Origin: Phycisphaerae bacterium
GTDB taxonomy: Bacteria > Planctomycetota > Phycisphaerae > SM23-33
Reading direction: 5' to 3'
Length of the DNA: 6,154 bases
Assembly (NCBI GenBank): GCA_030628445.1
Contig: DAOVQV010000105.1
Span: forward strand, 1 to 6,154
Translations under genes and position numbers: made by a program
The notes under the pieces: generated by a model
What the model was told of the DNA's origin: nothing
The model's database searches: none
What the model saw: only the letters and a program-made list of their open reading frames with translations
In this document: positions 1 through 6,017 of the stretch, piece by piece
Layout of the letters: each line of letters starts with the position of its first letter
How positions within the stretch are numbered: position 1 is the stretch's first letter

Positions 1-2244
1 CTCGATCATTGTACCGATCTTGATCTCGGGCGGGCGGCGGCGCTTGTTCTTCTTTTTGATCTGCTCGAAGACCTCCAGGACGATCTGCTTCTGATGGATA
101 AGTTCCTTTACGTTCCCGACCAGCGGGATCATGATCTCGGCCTTTGCACCGGGCACGGCGTAGGCGGCCTCGATTATCGCCCGGGCCTGGGTGGCTGTGA
201 TTTCCGGATATGCGATCCCGAGCCTGCACCCGCGGTGACCCAGCATCGGGTTGAACTCATGGAGGGAGTCGACCTTTTCCTTGATCTTCTTGAGAGGGAC
301 GCGCATCGCCCGGGCCGTTTTCCGCTGCCCGGCCTCGTCGTGCGGGACGAACTCGTGCAACGGCGGATCGAGGAAGCGGATGGTCGCCGGGCGGCCCTTC
401 AGAGCCTTGAAGATCCCGATGAAATCCTTTCGCTGCAGCGGGAGCAGCTCTTTGAGGGCTTTGTCGCGCCCCTTCTTGTCCTCGGCGAGGATCATCTTCC
501 GCATGGAAATGATCCGGTCGCCTTCGAAGAACATGTGCTCGGTGCGGCACAGCCCGATTCCTTCAGCCCCGAAGCGAATGGCCACTTTGGCATCGTGCGG
601 CGTGTCGGCGTTGGCCCGCACCCCCAGCCGGCGGTGCTTGTCGGAAAGCTTCATGATCGTCCCAAACGCGCCGGTAAGCGCCGGATCGACCGTGCCGATC
701 TTTCCGGCGTAGACAGTCCCCATCGAGCCGTTAAGGCTGATCCAATCGCCTTGTTTGAGCTTCCTCCCGCCGGCGGTGACGGTCTTGGCCTTGTAGTCGA
801 TAACGCAGTCGCCGGCCCCGGCGACGCAGCACTTGCCCATCCCGCGCGCGACCACTGCCGCGTGCGAGGTCATCCCGCCGCGGGATGTAAGAATTCCCTG
901 GGCGGCGTGCATCCCGCCGATGTCCTCGGGGGATGTCTCGGTGCGGACCAGCACGACCGCCCTGCCCATCTCGGCCGATTCCTCGGCTTCATGGGCGCTA
1001 AAGACGATCTGTCCCGTCGCCGCCCCGGGACTTGCGGGTAACCCCCGTGCGAGCACCTTCGAAGCCCGCTCGGCCTTGGGGTCGAAGGTCGGGTGCAGCA
1101 GTTGGTCGAGCTGCTTGGGGTCGACTCGCAGAATCGCCTGTCGCTCGGATATCAGGCCCTCCTTCATCATGTCCACGGCGATCTTGATCGCGGCGGCGGC
1201 CGTGCGCTTCCCCGTGCGGGTCTGCAGCATGTAGAGCGTCCCCTTCTCGATGGTGAACTCCACATCCTGCACCTCGCGGTAGTGTTTCTCCAGCTTGTGG
1301 CGGATCGCGATAAGCTCCCTGTACGACTTCCTGTCATATCTTGCGAGCCGGTCGACCGGCTCGGGCGTGCGGATCCCGGCGACAACGTCCTCGCCCTGTG
1401 CGTTCATGAGGAACTCGCCGTAAAACTTGTTCGCCCCGGTCGCCGGGTCGCGCGTAAAGGCCACGCCCGTCCCGCTGTCGGAGCTCAAGTTCCCGAACAC
1501 CATCGTCTGGACGTTGACGGCCGTGCCGATCAGCCCGCGAATGTCGTTCAGCTGGCGGTACTTGATCGCTCGCTCGTTGTTCCATGATCCGAACACCGCG
1601 TCGATGGAGCCCCGTAGCTGCTTGCGGGCGTCCTGCGGGAAAGTCTTGTGATTCTTCTTGTAGACCTTCATGTAGGTGCGGACGACTTCTTTCAGCCCTG
1701 CGGCGTCCAGGTCTGTGTCCAGCTTGGCGCGGCGGCGCGTCTTGACCGACTGCAAGGCGTGCTCGAAGTCGTGGTGCTCCATCCCCAGCACGACATCGCC
1801 GAACATCTGGATAAGGCGGCGATAGGCGTCCCAGGCGAACCGCTCATCTGCGGTAAGGGCGATCAGCGACTTGAGGGTCTTATCGTTCAGCCCCAGGTTC
1901 AGGACGGTATCCATCATCCCGGGCATGGACACGGCCGCTCCGGAGCGAACCGAGACGAGCAGCGGATCGGCCCCGGCCCCGAACGTCTTACCCAAGAGCT
2001 TCTGCAGCTTGTCTAAGTGCCGGTCCATCTCTCGGGCCAGTCCCGCCGGCCACTTTGCGCCCTGTTTGTAGAACTGGTTGCACGCCTCGGTGGTGATGGT
2101 GAAACCCGGTGGGACGGGCAAGCCCAGGTTAGACATCTCCGCCAGGTTAGCGCCCTTCCCGCCGAGCAGCTCCTTCATCTCGGTCTTTCCTTCAGCCCTT
2201 CCGCCGCCGAAGAAGTACACGTACTTTCTCTTTTTCTTGGCCAT
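1..2244 (-). CDS. ppdK: Pyruvate, phosphate dikinase (C-terminus off the left edge)
   Basis: Cytoplasmic enzyme interconverting pyruvate + ATP + Pi and PEP + AMP + PPi. The reverse complement is open from ATG at 2244 to base 1 (748 codons, no stop); family members have about 870-910 residues, so about 150 are missing. Seen in order: the N-terminal ATP-grasp region with GGKGANLAEMSNLGLPVPPG near residues 28-47 and SVRSGAAVSMPGMMDTVLNLG around residue 100; FTRDPATG and the DVEFTIEKG/LYMLQTRTGKR segment; the swivelling domain with GGMTSHAAVVARGMGK, whose phosphohistidine is His461 (His455 in the Clostridium symbiosum enzyme); then the PEP/pyruvate barrel with GLCRTEHMFF (Arg567) and HEFNPMLGHRGCR. 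The visible part ends in IGTMIE. The barrel's GTNDLTQ motif and catalytic Cys lie outside. A very basic patch (KKKNKRRR, residues 730-737) precedes IGTMIE. The start is supported by GGAGAA six bases upstream. Identification is firm; direction of flux cannot be judged. Confidence 0.96.
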   Translation of the reverse strand, partial: MAKKKRKYVYFFGGGRAEGKTEMKELLGGKGANLAEMSNLGLPVPPGFTITTEACNQFYKQGAKWPAGLAREMDRHLDKLQKLLGKTFGAGADPLLVSVRSGAAVSMPGMMDTVLNLGLNDKTLKSLIALTADERFAWDAYRRLIQMFGDVVLGMEHHDFEHALQSVKTRRRAKLDTDLDAAGLKEVVRTYMKVYKKNHKTFPQDARKQLRGSIDAVFGSWNNERAIKYRQLNDIRGLIGTAVNVQTMVFGNLSSDSGTGVAFTRDPATGANKFYGEFLMNAQGEDVVAGIRTPEPVDRLARYDRKSYRELIAIRHKLEKHYREVQDVEFTIEKGTLYMLQTRTGKRTAAAAIKIAVDMMKEGLISERQAILRVDPKQLDQLLHPTFDPKAERASKVLARGLPASPGAATGQIVFSAHEAEESAEMGRAVVLVRTETSPEDIGGMHAAQGILTSRGGMTSHAAVVARGMGKCCVAGAGDCVIDYKAKTVTAGGRKLKQGDWISLNGSMGTVYAGKIGTVDPALTGAFGTIMKLSDKHRRLGVRANADTPHDAKVAIRFGAEGIGLCRTEHMFFEGDRIISMRKMILAEDKKGRDKALKELLPLQRKDFIGIFKALKGRPATIRFLDPPLHEFVPHDEAGQRKTARAMRVPLKKIKEKVDSLHEFNPMLGHRGCRLGIAYPEITATQARAIIEAAYAVPGAKAEIMIPLVGNVKELIHQKQIVLEVFEQIKKKNKRRRPPEIKIGTMIE

Positions 2245-2250
2245 GCGAAA

Positions 2251-2256
2251 TTCTCC
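2251..2256 (-). promoter_or_regulatory. Ribosome binding site of ppdK
   Basis: On the minus strand GGAGAA ends six bases before the ATG at 2244. This close match to the Shine-Dalgarno consensus at ideal spacing fixes the ppdK start, which also agrees with where the family's N-terminus normally begins (about ten residues before FGGG). Confidence 0.75.
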
Positions 2257-2346
2257 GTTACCTACCGCCGTCTTGCCGTTACGACCCTGCGGCCGGGCGG
2301 GCAGGGCGAACATACCGCCGAGACCCCGGCCGATTCCTTGGCGGGC

Positions 2347-2375
2347 ATCTTACCCATTTGCCTCGCCGACAGCAA
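2347..2375 (-). promoter_or_regulatory. Candidate sigma70-type promoter for ppdK
   Basis: On the minus strand TTGCTG (2375-2370) is followed after 17 bases by TAAGAT (2352-2347). The -35 matches the consensus at 3 of 6 positions and the -10 at 4 of 6, with ideal spacing. Transcription would start near 2340 and leave a leader of about 95 bases before the ppdK ATG. It is the best-spaced pair I noticed in the 218-base gap, but such matches arise by chance, so this is a candidate only. Confidence 0.35.
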
Positions 2376-2421
2376 ACGGAGTACGAAATGCACCCACCCG
2401 ATGTCGATGTCTTTTGGACAT
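2350..2421 (-). CDS. Possible 23-residue small protein or leader peptide upstream of ppdK
   Basis: In the gap between the TPR gene stop and the ppdK start, the minus strand has a run of G ending in GGGAGG, four bases, then ATG at 2421 and an open frame of 23 codons ending in TAA at 2352-2350. The peptide begins MSKRHRHRVGAF and is basic at its N-terminus. I recognise no family. Its stop codon overlaps the candidate ppdK -10 box, so if both are real it would belong to an upstream transcript and not to the ppdK leader. The support is the ribosome binding site and the reading frame only; the G-run could be a chance match in GC-rich DNA. Confidence 0.2.
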   Translation of the reverse strand: MSKRHRHRVGAFRTPFAVGEANG

Positions 2422-2462
2422 GCCGCCTCCCCCCAACGCAGTAGGGACCTGCGCCGTTGCCT

Positions 2463-4388
2463 TTACTTCGCCGATGGCGAAGGACGTGCGCCCGACAGGC
2501 GGGCCAGGCGGTTCTTTGCGTCCTTGTGGGCGGGGTTTACCCGTACCGCCTCGGCGTAATGTTGGATGGCCTGGTCGATATGTCCGGTCCGTTGCAGGGC
2601 GATTCCCAGGCCGTAATGGGCATGGGCGTAGCTTGGGCGAAGGCGAATCGCTTTTCGGTAGTTGGCGGCGGCTTGTTCATTTCGCCCCGCTCGCAGGTGG
2701 GAGTTGGCGAGGTTGTAGTACGGCTCGTCGTATTCGGGATTGAGGCGGATTGCCTCTTTGTAATGGGCGATCGCCTCTTGGGTTTTGCCCTTCTTGCTGA
2801 GCAGCGATCCCAGCCCGTTGTGGCCCTTGGCGTAGTTGGGCATCAACTCAATTGCGCGTCTGCAATGGAGGATCGCCTCGTCCAAGTCGCCCCGGCGCGA
2901 CAATGTGATACCCAGGTTGTAGTGGAACTTGGGGTACCCCGGGCGAAGCTTGATGGCCCGGTGATAATGTGGTACCGCCTCGTCCAACTTACCCTTGCGC
3001 GTCAGTGCGTTGGCGAGGTCCATGTGGACCCAGGGCGAGTCGGGGGCGAGCGAGAGCATGTGGCGATAGAGGGTCTCGGTGTCGCGCCAGCGGCGCAGGT
3101 AGCTTCGCGTGCCCCCAGCCCCCAGGGCGGTAAGTAGCATAACGGTGGCGACGATTGCTCCCCTCCAGATGGACCGCGCCGCCGGGTTCCGGGCACGGTC
3201 CCAGGCCCACCCCAAAGCGGCCCCAAGCACGATCAGCAGCCCGAACGAAGGTAAGTAGGCGAACTTATCCGAGGCGACCACGTTGTTGAACCCGATTACG
3301 CCCATCGTCGGGAAGATCGCGATGAAAAAGATCGCCCACCCGGTGATCGGCGCGCGCGTCCATCGCCAGCACCCAAGCAGCACCGCCAGCAGCACGAGCG
3401 TCCCGATCACGCCGATCAGGACCATTTGGTTCGACAGATTCAACGGATCGGGGATAGGGTAGTGCGAGGACAGATTCGCCGGCCAGAGCATCTTGAACGG
3501 ATAGAAGATGATGTTGTGGCACAGGATAAGCGGAATCCGAGCCGGGCTGGTTTCGCTTGGCATGCGGATGTGGGCGGTCAGCTTCTGGGAGTAAAAGGTG
3601 ATAAAAGCGGCGACGCCCGCGATTGCGAACAAGGGAATCTTCTCCAGCAGGGCCTTTTTGCCCAGTCTTCGCAGGGGCCAGTAGTCCAGAAGCAACATGC
3701 ACCCCGGCAGCGGGGTGCTTGTCGGTTTGGACATAAGCGCCAGGACGAACAAGCCCACGGACGCCCAATAGACCCGCCAGTTCGCCTTGCGCGCGTACCG
3801 CACGTAGAGCACCAGGGACCCCAGTGCGAAAAAGGCCGCCAGCAGCGTCTTCCGCTCGCCGATCCAGGGGATCGGCTCGACGGTTAGGGGGTGGACCCCG
3901 AAAAGCAGCCCAACAAGTGCGGCTACCCAGGGCTTACCAAACAGCAAGTAAAGCAGGACCATCAGCAAGGCCGTGTTCAGTACGTGCAGCGCCAGGCTCG
4001 TCCGATGGAACGCACGCGGGTCCTGCGCCCTGCCCCCGGCGGCGTAATCCAGCATCAGCGAGATCATCGAAAGCGGCTGGTAGTATCCGTGGACGGTGGA
4101 GGGGCGAAGGACCTCGCGGAGGAATCGCGAAGTTGAGTTCCAACCGGGATTCTTGACCAGAACGTTGTCCAGCAGATATTGATTGTCGTCGAAGGACAGC
4201 GCCTTGGCCGAAAGGCTCGACCAGTGGGCCGCCAAGACGCACACCGACACCAGCACAATCCCGACAAGCAGAACAAGCATGGGCCGGCGTCCTGTTTCTC
4301 GCTGCGGCGCCGCCGTGGGGACTTGCTGTTCGCGCGGACGATTATCTCGACGTTGGCGGCGCGGGTGTTTTTGCTTCTTCCTGCTCAT
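2463..4388 (-). CDS. Polytopic membrane protein, GT-C/TMTC-like with C-terminal TPR repeats
   Basis: 641 residues from ATG 4388 to TAA 2463-2465. A basic cytoplasmic N-terminus (1-36) leads into about 11 hydrophobic segments (near 37-55, 132-150, 153-171, 181-197, 206-228, 251-267, 286-300, 322-341, 348-366, 381-397, 410-424). An Asp pair (SFDDNQY, D67-D68) sits in the first predicted extracytoplasmic loop, where GT-C glycosyltransferases carry their catalytic acidic residues. HPLTVEPIPWIGERKTLLAA, SKPTSTPLP and FAYLPSFG resemble the eukaryotic TMTC O-mannosyltransferases. Residues 452-621 form five 34-residue TPRs, preceded by a half repeat. With 11 segments and the N-terminus inside, the TPRs would lie outside the cytoplasm (inference). 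A lipid-linked-sugar-dependent glycosyltransferase acting on proteins is the best guess; donor and target are unknown. It lies 81 bases after the regulator's stop with no terminator seen, so co-transcription is possible. An in-frame TTG at 4421 is an alternative start. Confidence 0.85.
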   Translation of the reverse strand: MSRKKQKHPRRQRRDNRPREQQVPTAAPQRETGRRPMLVLLVGIVLVSVCVLAAHWSSLSAKALSFDDNQYLLDNVLVKNPGWNSTSRFLREVLRPSTVHGYYQPLSMISLMLDYAAGGRAQDPRAFHRTSLALHVLNTALLMVLLYLLFGKPWVAALVGLLFGVHPLTVEPIPWIGERKTLLAAFFALGSLVLYVRYARKANWRVYWASVGLFVLALMSKPTSTPLPGCMLLLDYWPLRRLGKKALLEKIPLFAIAGVAAFITFYSQKLTAHIRMPSETSPARIPLILCHNIIFYPFKMLWPANLSSHYPIPDPLNLSNQMVLIGVIGTLVLLAVLLGCWRWTRAPITGWAIFFIAIFPTMGVIGFNNVVASDKFAYLPSFGLLIVLGAALGWAWDRARNPAARSIWRGAIVATVMLLTALGAGGTRSYLRRWRDTETLYRHMLSLAPDSPWVHMDLANALTRKGKLDEAVPHYHRAIKLRPGYPKFHYNLGITLSRRGDLDEAILHCRRAIELMPNYAKGHNGLGSLLSKKGKTQEAIAHYKEAIRLNPEYDEPYYNLANSHLRAGRNEQAAANYRKAIRLRPSYAHAHYGLGIALQRTGHIDQAIQHYAEAVRVNPAHKDAKNRLARLSGARPSPSAK

Positions 4389-4469
4389 GTGTGTATCTTC
4401 TACGAGAGGACCAGGGCCCAAAAATCCTCCGCCGCGACGACCCCGCAGACCCGTTTGGAAAGCAATCCT

Positions 4470-5471
4470 TTATACCGGCACCTTAGGCCCGCCGAAAGGC
4501 CCTTGGTGTTGCTGCGGGCGAATACGCGCCACGACGCGAAGCGCCCAGACGACCTTCTCGGCGGGGAACGACTGGGGGAAGTACTGCTCGTTGATCGGCA
4601 CGAGGTGGACCGTCTTTCCCTGGCGGCGGTAGAGCTTGCATGTGACGCCTATCTGGTTGCTAAGCTGGACGACCGCCGGCTCGCCGTCAACGGCCCGGGC
4701 CGACGGGCTCAGTATCACCAGATCGCCGTGACAGATGTCCGGCGTCATCGCGTCCCCGTCGATACGCGTAGCGAAGGCGTCGGAGTGGCGGGCCTTTAGG
4801 TCACCGGCTGCGACGAACTCGGGCACGTCACCTTGGTCCCGGGCAGTGAGCGTGATGATCTGGACGTTTCGCTCGCCACCGATCTGCTCGCCCTGGATCC
4901 GAGCTGGTAGCACCTGTTGTGGGGGGGCTCCTGAGTGTCGCTCGATCAACTGATCCAGTCTCGTTACACCAGCAGTCTCCTCCCCGGTCTTCCAGAACTG
5001 CGGGACCCCTGCGGCGCTTCGCCCGAGGATGGGAATCCACGCCTTGCGGGCCGGATCGTCGGTCCTGCGTGCAAGCGGTGTCTCGGCGGGGTGTGACGGC
5101 GGCGCTGCGCCAGGTCCCTTCGGGGGGAACTTGAAGGACTCACTGAGTATGTCCAGAAACGCGGTAAGCGAGGCCACGGCGCCGGGTTTCTCTTCCAGCA
5201 AGGCGGCGATGCGCTGGACGGCTGGGTGCGTCGCGGGGACGGGCGGGCCCTTGGCGCCCTTGCCCGTCAGCAGCCAGACCAGGTCGACGCCCGCGATCTC
5301 GGCGATTTTCACCAAGATCCTGCACGGGGCCGGACGGGTGGATTCGTAGTAGTCGTACGTGCTGGGGGGAATGCCTAACTGTTTGGCGAAACCAGCCTTA
5401 CCTCTGGGTCCGGCGAACTCGCCCCGCACTTGGGCCACCCGTTTGCATAGATCGGCGTCATAAGGGTCCAT
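4470..5471 (-). CDS. XRE/S24 (LexA/CI-like) transcriptional regulator lacking the catalytic serine
   Basis: 333 residues from ATG 5471 to TAA 4470-4472. Residues about 10-70 form an XRE-type helix-turn-helix (core GFAKQLGIPPSTYDYYES, 27-44, ending VDLVWLLTGKG), as in phage CI-like repressors. A Pro/Ala-rich linker follows. IPILGRSAAGVPQFW (146-160) matches the LexA/CI cleavage region with its Ala-Gly bond at 154-155. The S24 peptidase core spans about 218-318 (RIDGDAM, HGDLVIL, VTCKLYRR, LVPINEQYFP). The dyad Lys is kept (K279), but the nucleophile Ser is Ala (A241). The 38-residue A241-K279 distance fits LexA (37), so the alignment is sound. Self-cleavage is therefore not expected; the domain probably serves dimerisation or ligand sensing. 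The frame is open upstream to 5546, but that stretch is AT-rich and holds operator and promoter candidates. The ribosome binding site is weak (GAAG, 8 bases upstream). It is divergent from the small gene at 5609 and probably autoregulated. Confidence 0.88.
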   Translation of the reverse strand: MDPYDADLCKRVAQVRGEFAGPRGKAGFAKQLGIPPSTYDYYESTRPAPCRILVKIAEIAGVDLVWLLTGKGAKGPPVPATHPAVQRIAALLEEKPGAVASLTAFLDILSESFKFPPKGPGAAPPSHPAETPLARRTDDPARKAWIPILGRSAAGVPQFWKTGEETAGVTRLDQLIERHSGAPPQQVLPARIQGEQIGGERNVQIITLTARDQGDVPEFVAAGDLKARHSDAFATRIDGDAMTPDICHGDLVILSPSARAVDGEPAVVQLSNQIGVTCKLYRRQGKTVHLVPINEQYFPQSFPAEKVVWALRVVARIRPQQHQGPFGGPKVPV

Positions 5472-5479
5472 GATAAATA

Positions 5480-5495
5480 CTTCGCAAATACGAAG
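5480..5495. promoter_or_regulatory. Candidate operator: CTTCG-N6-CGAAG inverted repeat
   Basis: A perfect 5-bp dyad, CTTCG CAAATA CGAAG, lies 9-24 bases upstream of the regulator's ATG. Its left half contains the heptamer TTCGCAA, which recurs inverted (TTGCGAA) at 5519-5525 inside both candidate promoters. Sixteen bases with two-fold symmetry suits a helix-turn-helix dimer such as the neighbouring protein. Binding here would cover the regulator's weak ribosome binding site and early transcribed region, which suggests autoregulation. That the neighbouring protein binds here is inferred from position only. Confidence 0.5.
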
Positions 5496-5502
5496 ATTCC
5501 TC

Positions 5503-5531
5503 TTGACGATATACGGTATTGCGAATAATAA
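5503..5531 (+). promoter_or_regulatory. Candidate promoter for the small divergent gene
   Basis: TTGACG (5503-5508; 5 of 6 to the -35 consensus) is followed by AATAAT (5524-5529; 5 of 6 to the -10, 15-base spacer) or TAATAA (5526-5531; 17-base spacer). The inverted heptamer TTGCGAA (5519-5525) sits in the spacer, where a bound repressor would block polymerase. Transcription would start near 5536-5538 and leave about 70 bases of leader before the ATG at 5609. Confidence 0.5.
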
Positions 5532-5555
5532 GTAGGTGCAAACCAACTATAACAA
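5525..5555 (-). promoter_or_regulatory. Candidate promoter for the S24-like regulator
   Basis: On the minus strand TTGTTA (5555-5550; 4 of 6) and TATTAT (5530-5525; 5 of 6 to TATAAT) are separated by 19 bases, slightly long. Its -10 overlaps that of the opposing promoter, so the two promoters would compete for polymerase. The start would be near 5518, placing the inverted repeat at 5480-5495 in the early transcribed region. Confidence 0.35.
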
Positions 5556-5608
5556 ACAAGCGGATCGGCCGGGCATTGTACCGCGATGCATGGATAAGGG
5601 AAGGAAAA

Positions 5609-5803
5609 ATGCCGCGAACCAAGCCAGCAGGCAAGTCGGAGTTGGGCGAAATCCTTCGGGCGATACTGGAACTGTGGCACTGGCAGGGAGAACTGATTCA
5701 GGCGGCGCTGCGGGAGGTGCGGGCCAGTGGTCGGTCCAAACCGAAAACGTCTAAACGTACCTCGGCGAAGGGCAAGAAGGGGGCGGGCAGGTCTTCGTCC
5801 TGA
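5609..5803 (+). CDS. Small basic protein of unknown function (64 residues)
   Basis: An open frame from ATG 5609 to TGA 5801-5803 with a purine-rich Shine-Dalgarno tract (AAGGGAAGGA, 5596-5605) just upstream. Residues about 10-40 (SELGEILRAILELWHWQGEL and on) look like one or two amphipathic helices. Residues 41-64 form a Lys/Ser/Thr/Arg-rich tail (SKPKTSKRTSAKGKKG) with no acidic residues, similar in composition to nucleic-acid-binding tails. No signal peptide or membrane segment is seen. I recognise no family. It is transcribed divergently from the S24-like regulator, 137 bases away, with a good promoter candidate overlapping a putative operator, so it is likely to be the regulator's target. 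It could act as a DNA- or RNA-binding or anti-repressor-like protein, but the sequence shows no more than helix plus basic tail. The frame is open upstream to a TTG at 5519, but that start lies inside the promoter region. Confidence 0.62.
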   Translation: MPRTKPAGKSELGEILRAILELWHWQGELIQAALREVRASGRSKPKTSKRTSAKGKKGAGRSSS

Positions 5804-6016
5804 GAAGCACTGGAGCGGTTAACGCTTCGCTGTAGCATCCCAGGAGCGGGTGCGGTCGACGGGCTCGGGACGGGGCGTGGGGGGTGAGGATTTAAGGGCC
5901 GGGGTTTTCGGGTCGGGGCTTTCAGGCCGGCGTGTCCGGGTCGGAGTTGTCGGGTCGGGGTGAGGGGCTGTGCGGGCGGCGCTGAGTAATTCGTCCCGCC
6001 CGCGCGGCCCTGTTTT
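5804..6016. other. Non-coding stretch between the small gene and the right-edge reading frame
   Basis: I see no convincing gene here. The first part (5804-5865) has only a weak 5-bp inverted repeat (GAAGC at 5804-5808 with GCTTC at 5824-5828). From 5867 the plus strand is very G-rich, with a degenerate repeat-like unit GGGACGGGGCGTGG (5867-5880), then the 14-base tandem repeats and the hairpin annotated separately. If the hairpin terminates the small gene, this stretch is its 3' untranslated region; it could also be an RNA gene of its own. Confidence 0.55.
5896..5965 (+). repeat. Five imperfect 14-base tandem repeats, G-quadruplex-prone
   Basis: Five consecutive 14-base units fit without gaps: GGGCCGGGGTTTTC (5896), GGGTCGGGGCTTTC (5910), AGGCCGGCGTGTCC (5924), GGGTCGGAGTTGTC (5938) and GGGTCGGGGTGAGG (5952). 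The consensus is about GGGYCGGGGTTTTC. Units 1 and 2 together carry four G-runs (3, 4, 3, 4) with loops of 2, 5 and 2 bases, matching the standard intramolecular G-quadruplex pattern on the plus strand. A further degenerate unit lies at 5867-5880. The tract ends where the terminator stem begins. Confidence 0.8.
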
Positions 6017-6017
6017 T
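5965..6017 (+). terminator. Intrinsic (rho-independent) terminator candidate for the small plus-strand gene
   Basis: GGGCTGTGCGGGCGG (5965-5979) pairs with CCGCCCGCGCGGCCC (5996-6010) in a 15-bp stem with two G-U wobbles and a 16-base loop. TGTTTTT (6011-6017) follows directly. A strong GC stem with a U-tract on the plus strand fits termination of transcripts from 5609-5803, although it lies about 160 bases beyond that stop codon. No U-tract follows on the minus strand, so it should be mainly one-directional. The relatively large loop is the weak point. Confidence 0.7.

Noticed and set aside
94..2071. Several long plus-strand open frames opposite ppdK (for example 94-1041, 1093-1587, 1648-2016)
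   Set aside because: They lie antisense to a clear ppdK coding frame carrying all the expected catalytic motifs. Their translations are Pro/Arg/Gly-rich with no recognisable domain, as expected for shadows in GC-rich DNA.
2017..3137. Plus-strand open frames crossing the ppdK start, the intergenic gap and the TPR region
   Set aside because: They run antisense across two genes and a gap with promoter-like features, and the part opposite the TPRs only mirrors the TPR periodicity.
3426..5349. Open frames antisense to, or in other frames of, the membrane protein and the regulator
   Set aside because: No domain, no supporting ribosome binding site noticed, and full overlap with better-supported genes.
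5472..5546. A 25-residue N-terminal extension of the S24-like regulator
   Set aside because: The extra codons are AT-rich and coincide with the inverted repeat and promoter candidates. The helix-turn-helix domain begins normally just after the ATG at 5471.
5589..5754. An overlapping plus-strand frame beginning MDKGRKNAANQ
   Set aside because: It has no Shine-Dalgarno sequence and gives a low-complexity Gly/Ala-rich translation. The frame starting at 5609 has the ribosome binding site and a coherent helix.
4470..5803. A complete prophage or defence island
   Set aside because: Only a CI-like regulator and one small divergent gene are present. No integrase, structural, nuclease or toxin gene is visible, and the neighbours are a metabolic gene and a membrane TPR protein.
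5896..5965. The G-rich repeats as a CRISPR array
   Set aside because: The units are 14 bases, imperfect and directly abutting, with no unique spacers and no cas genes.
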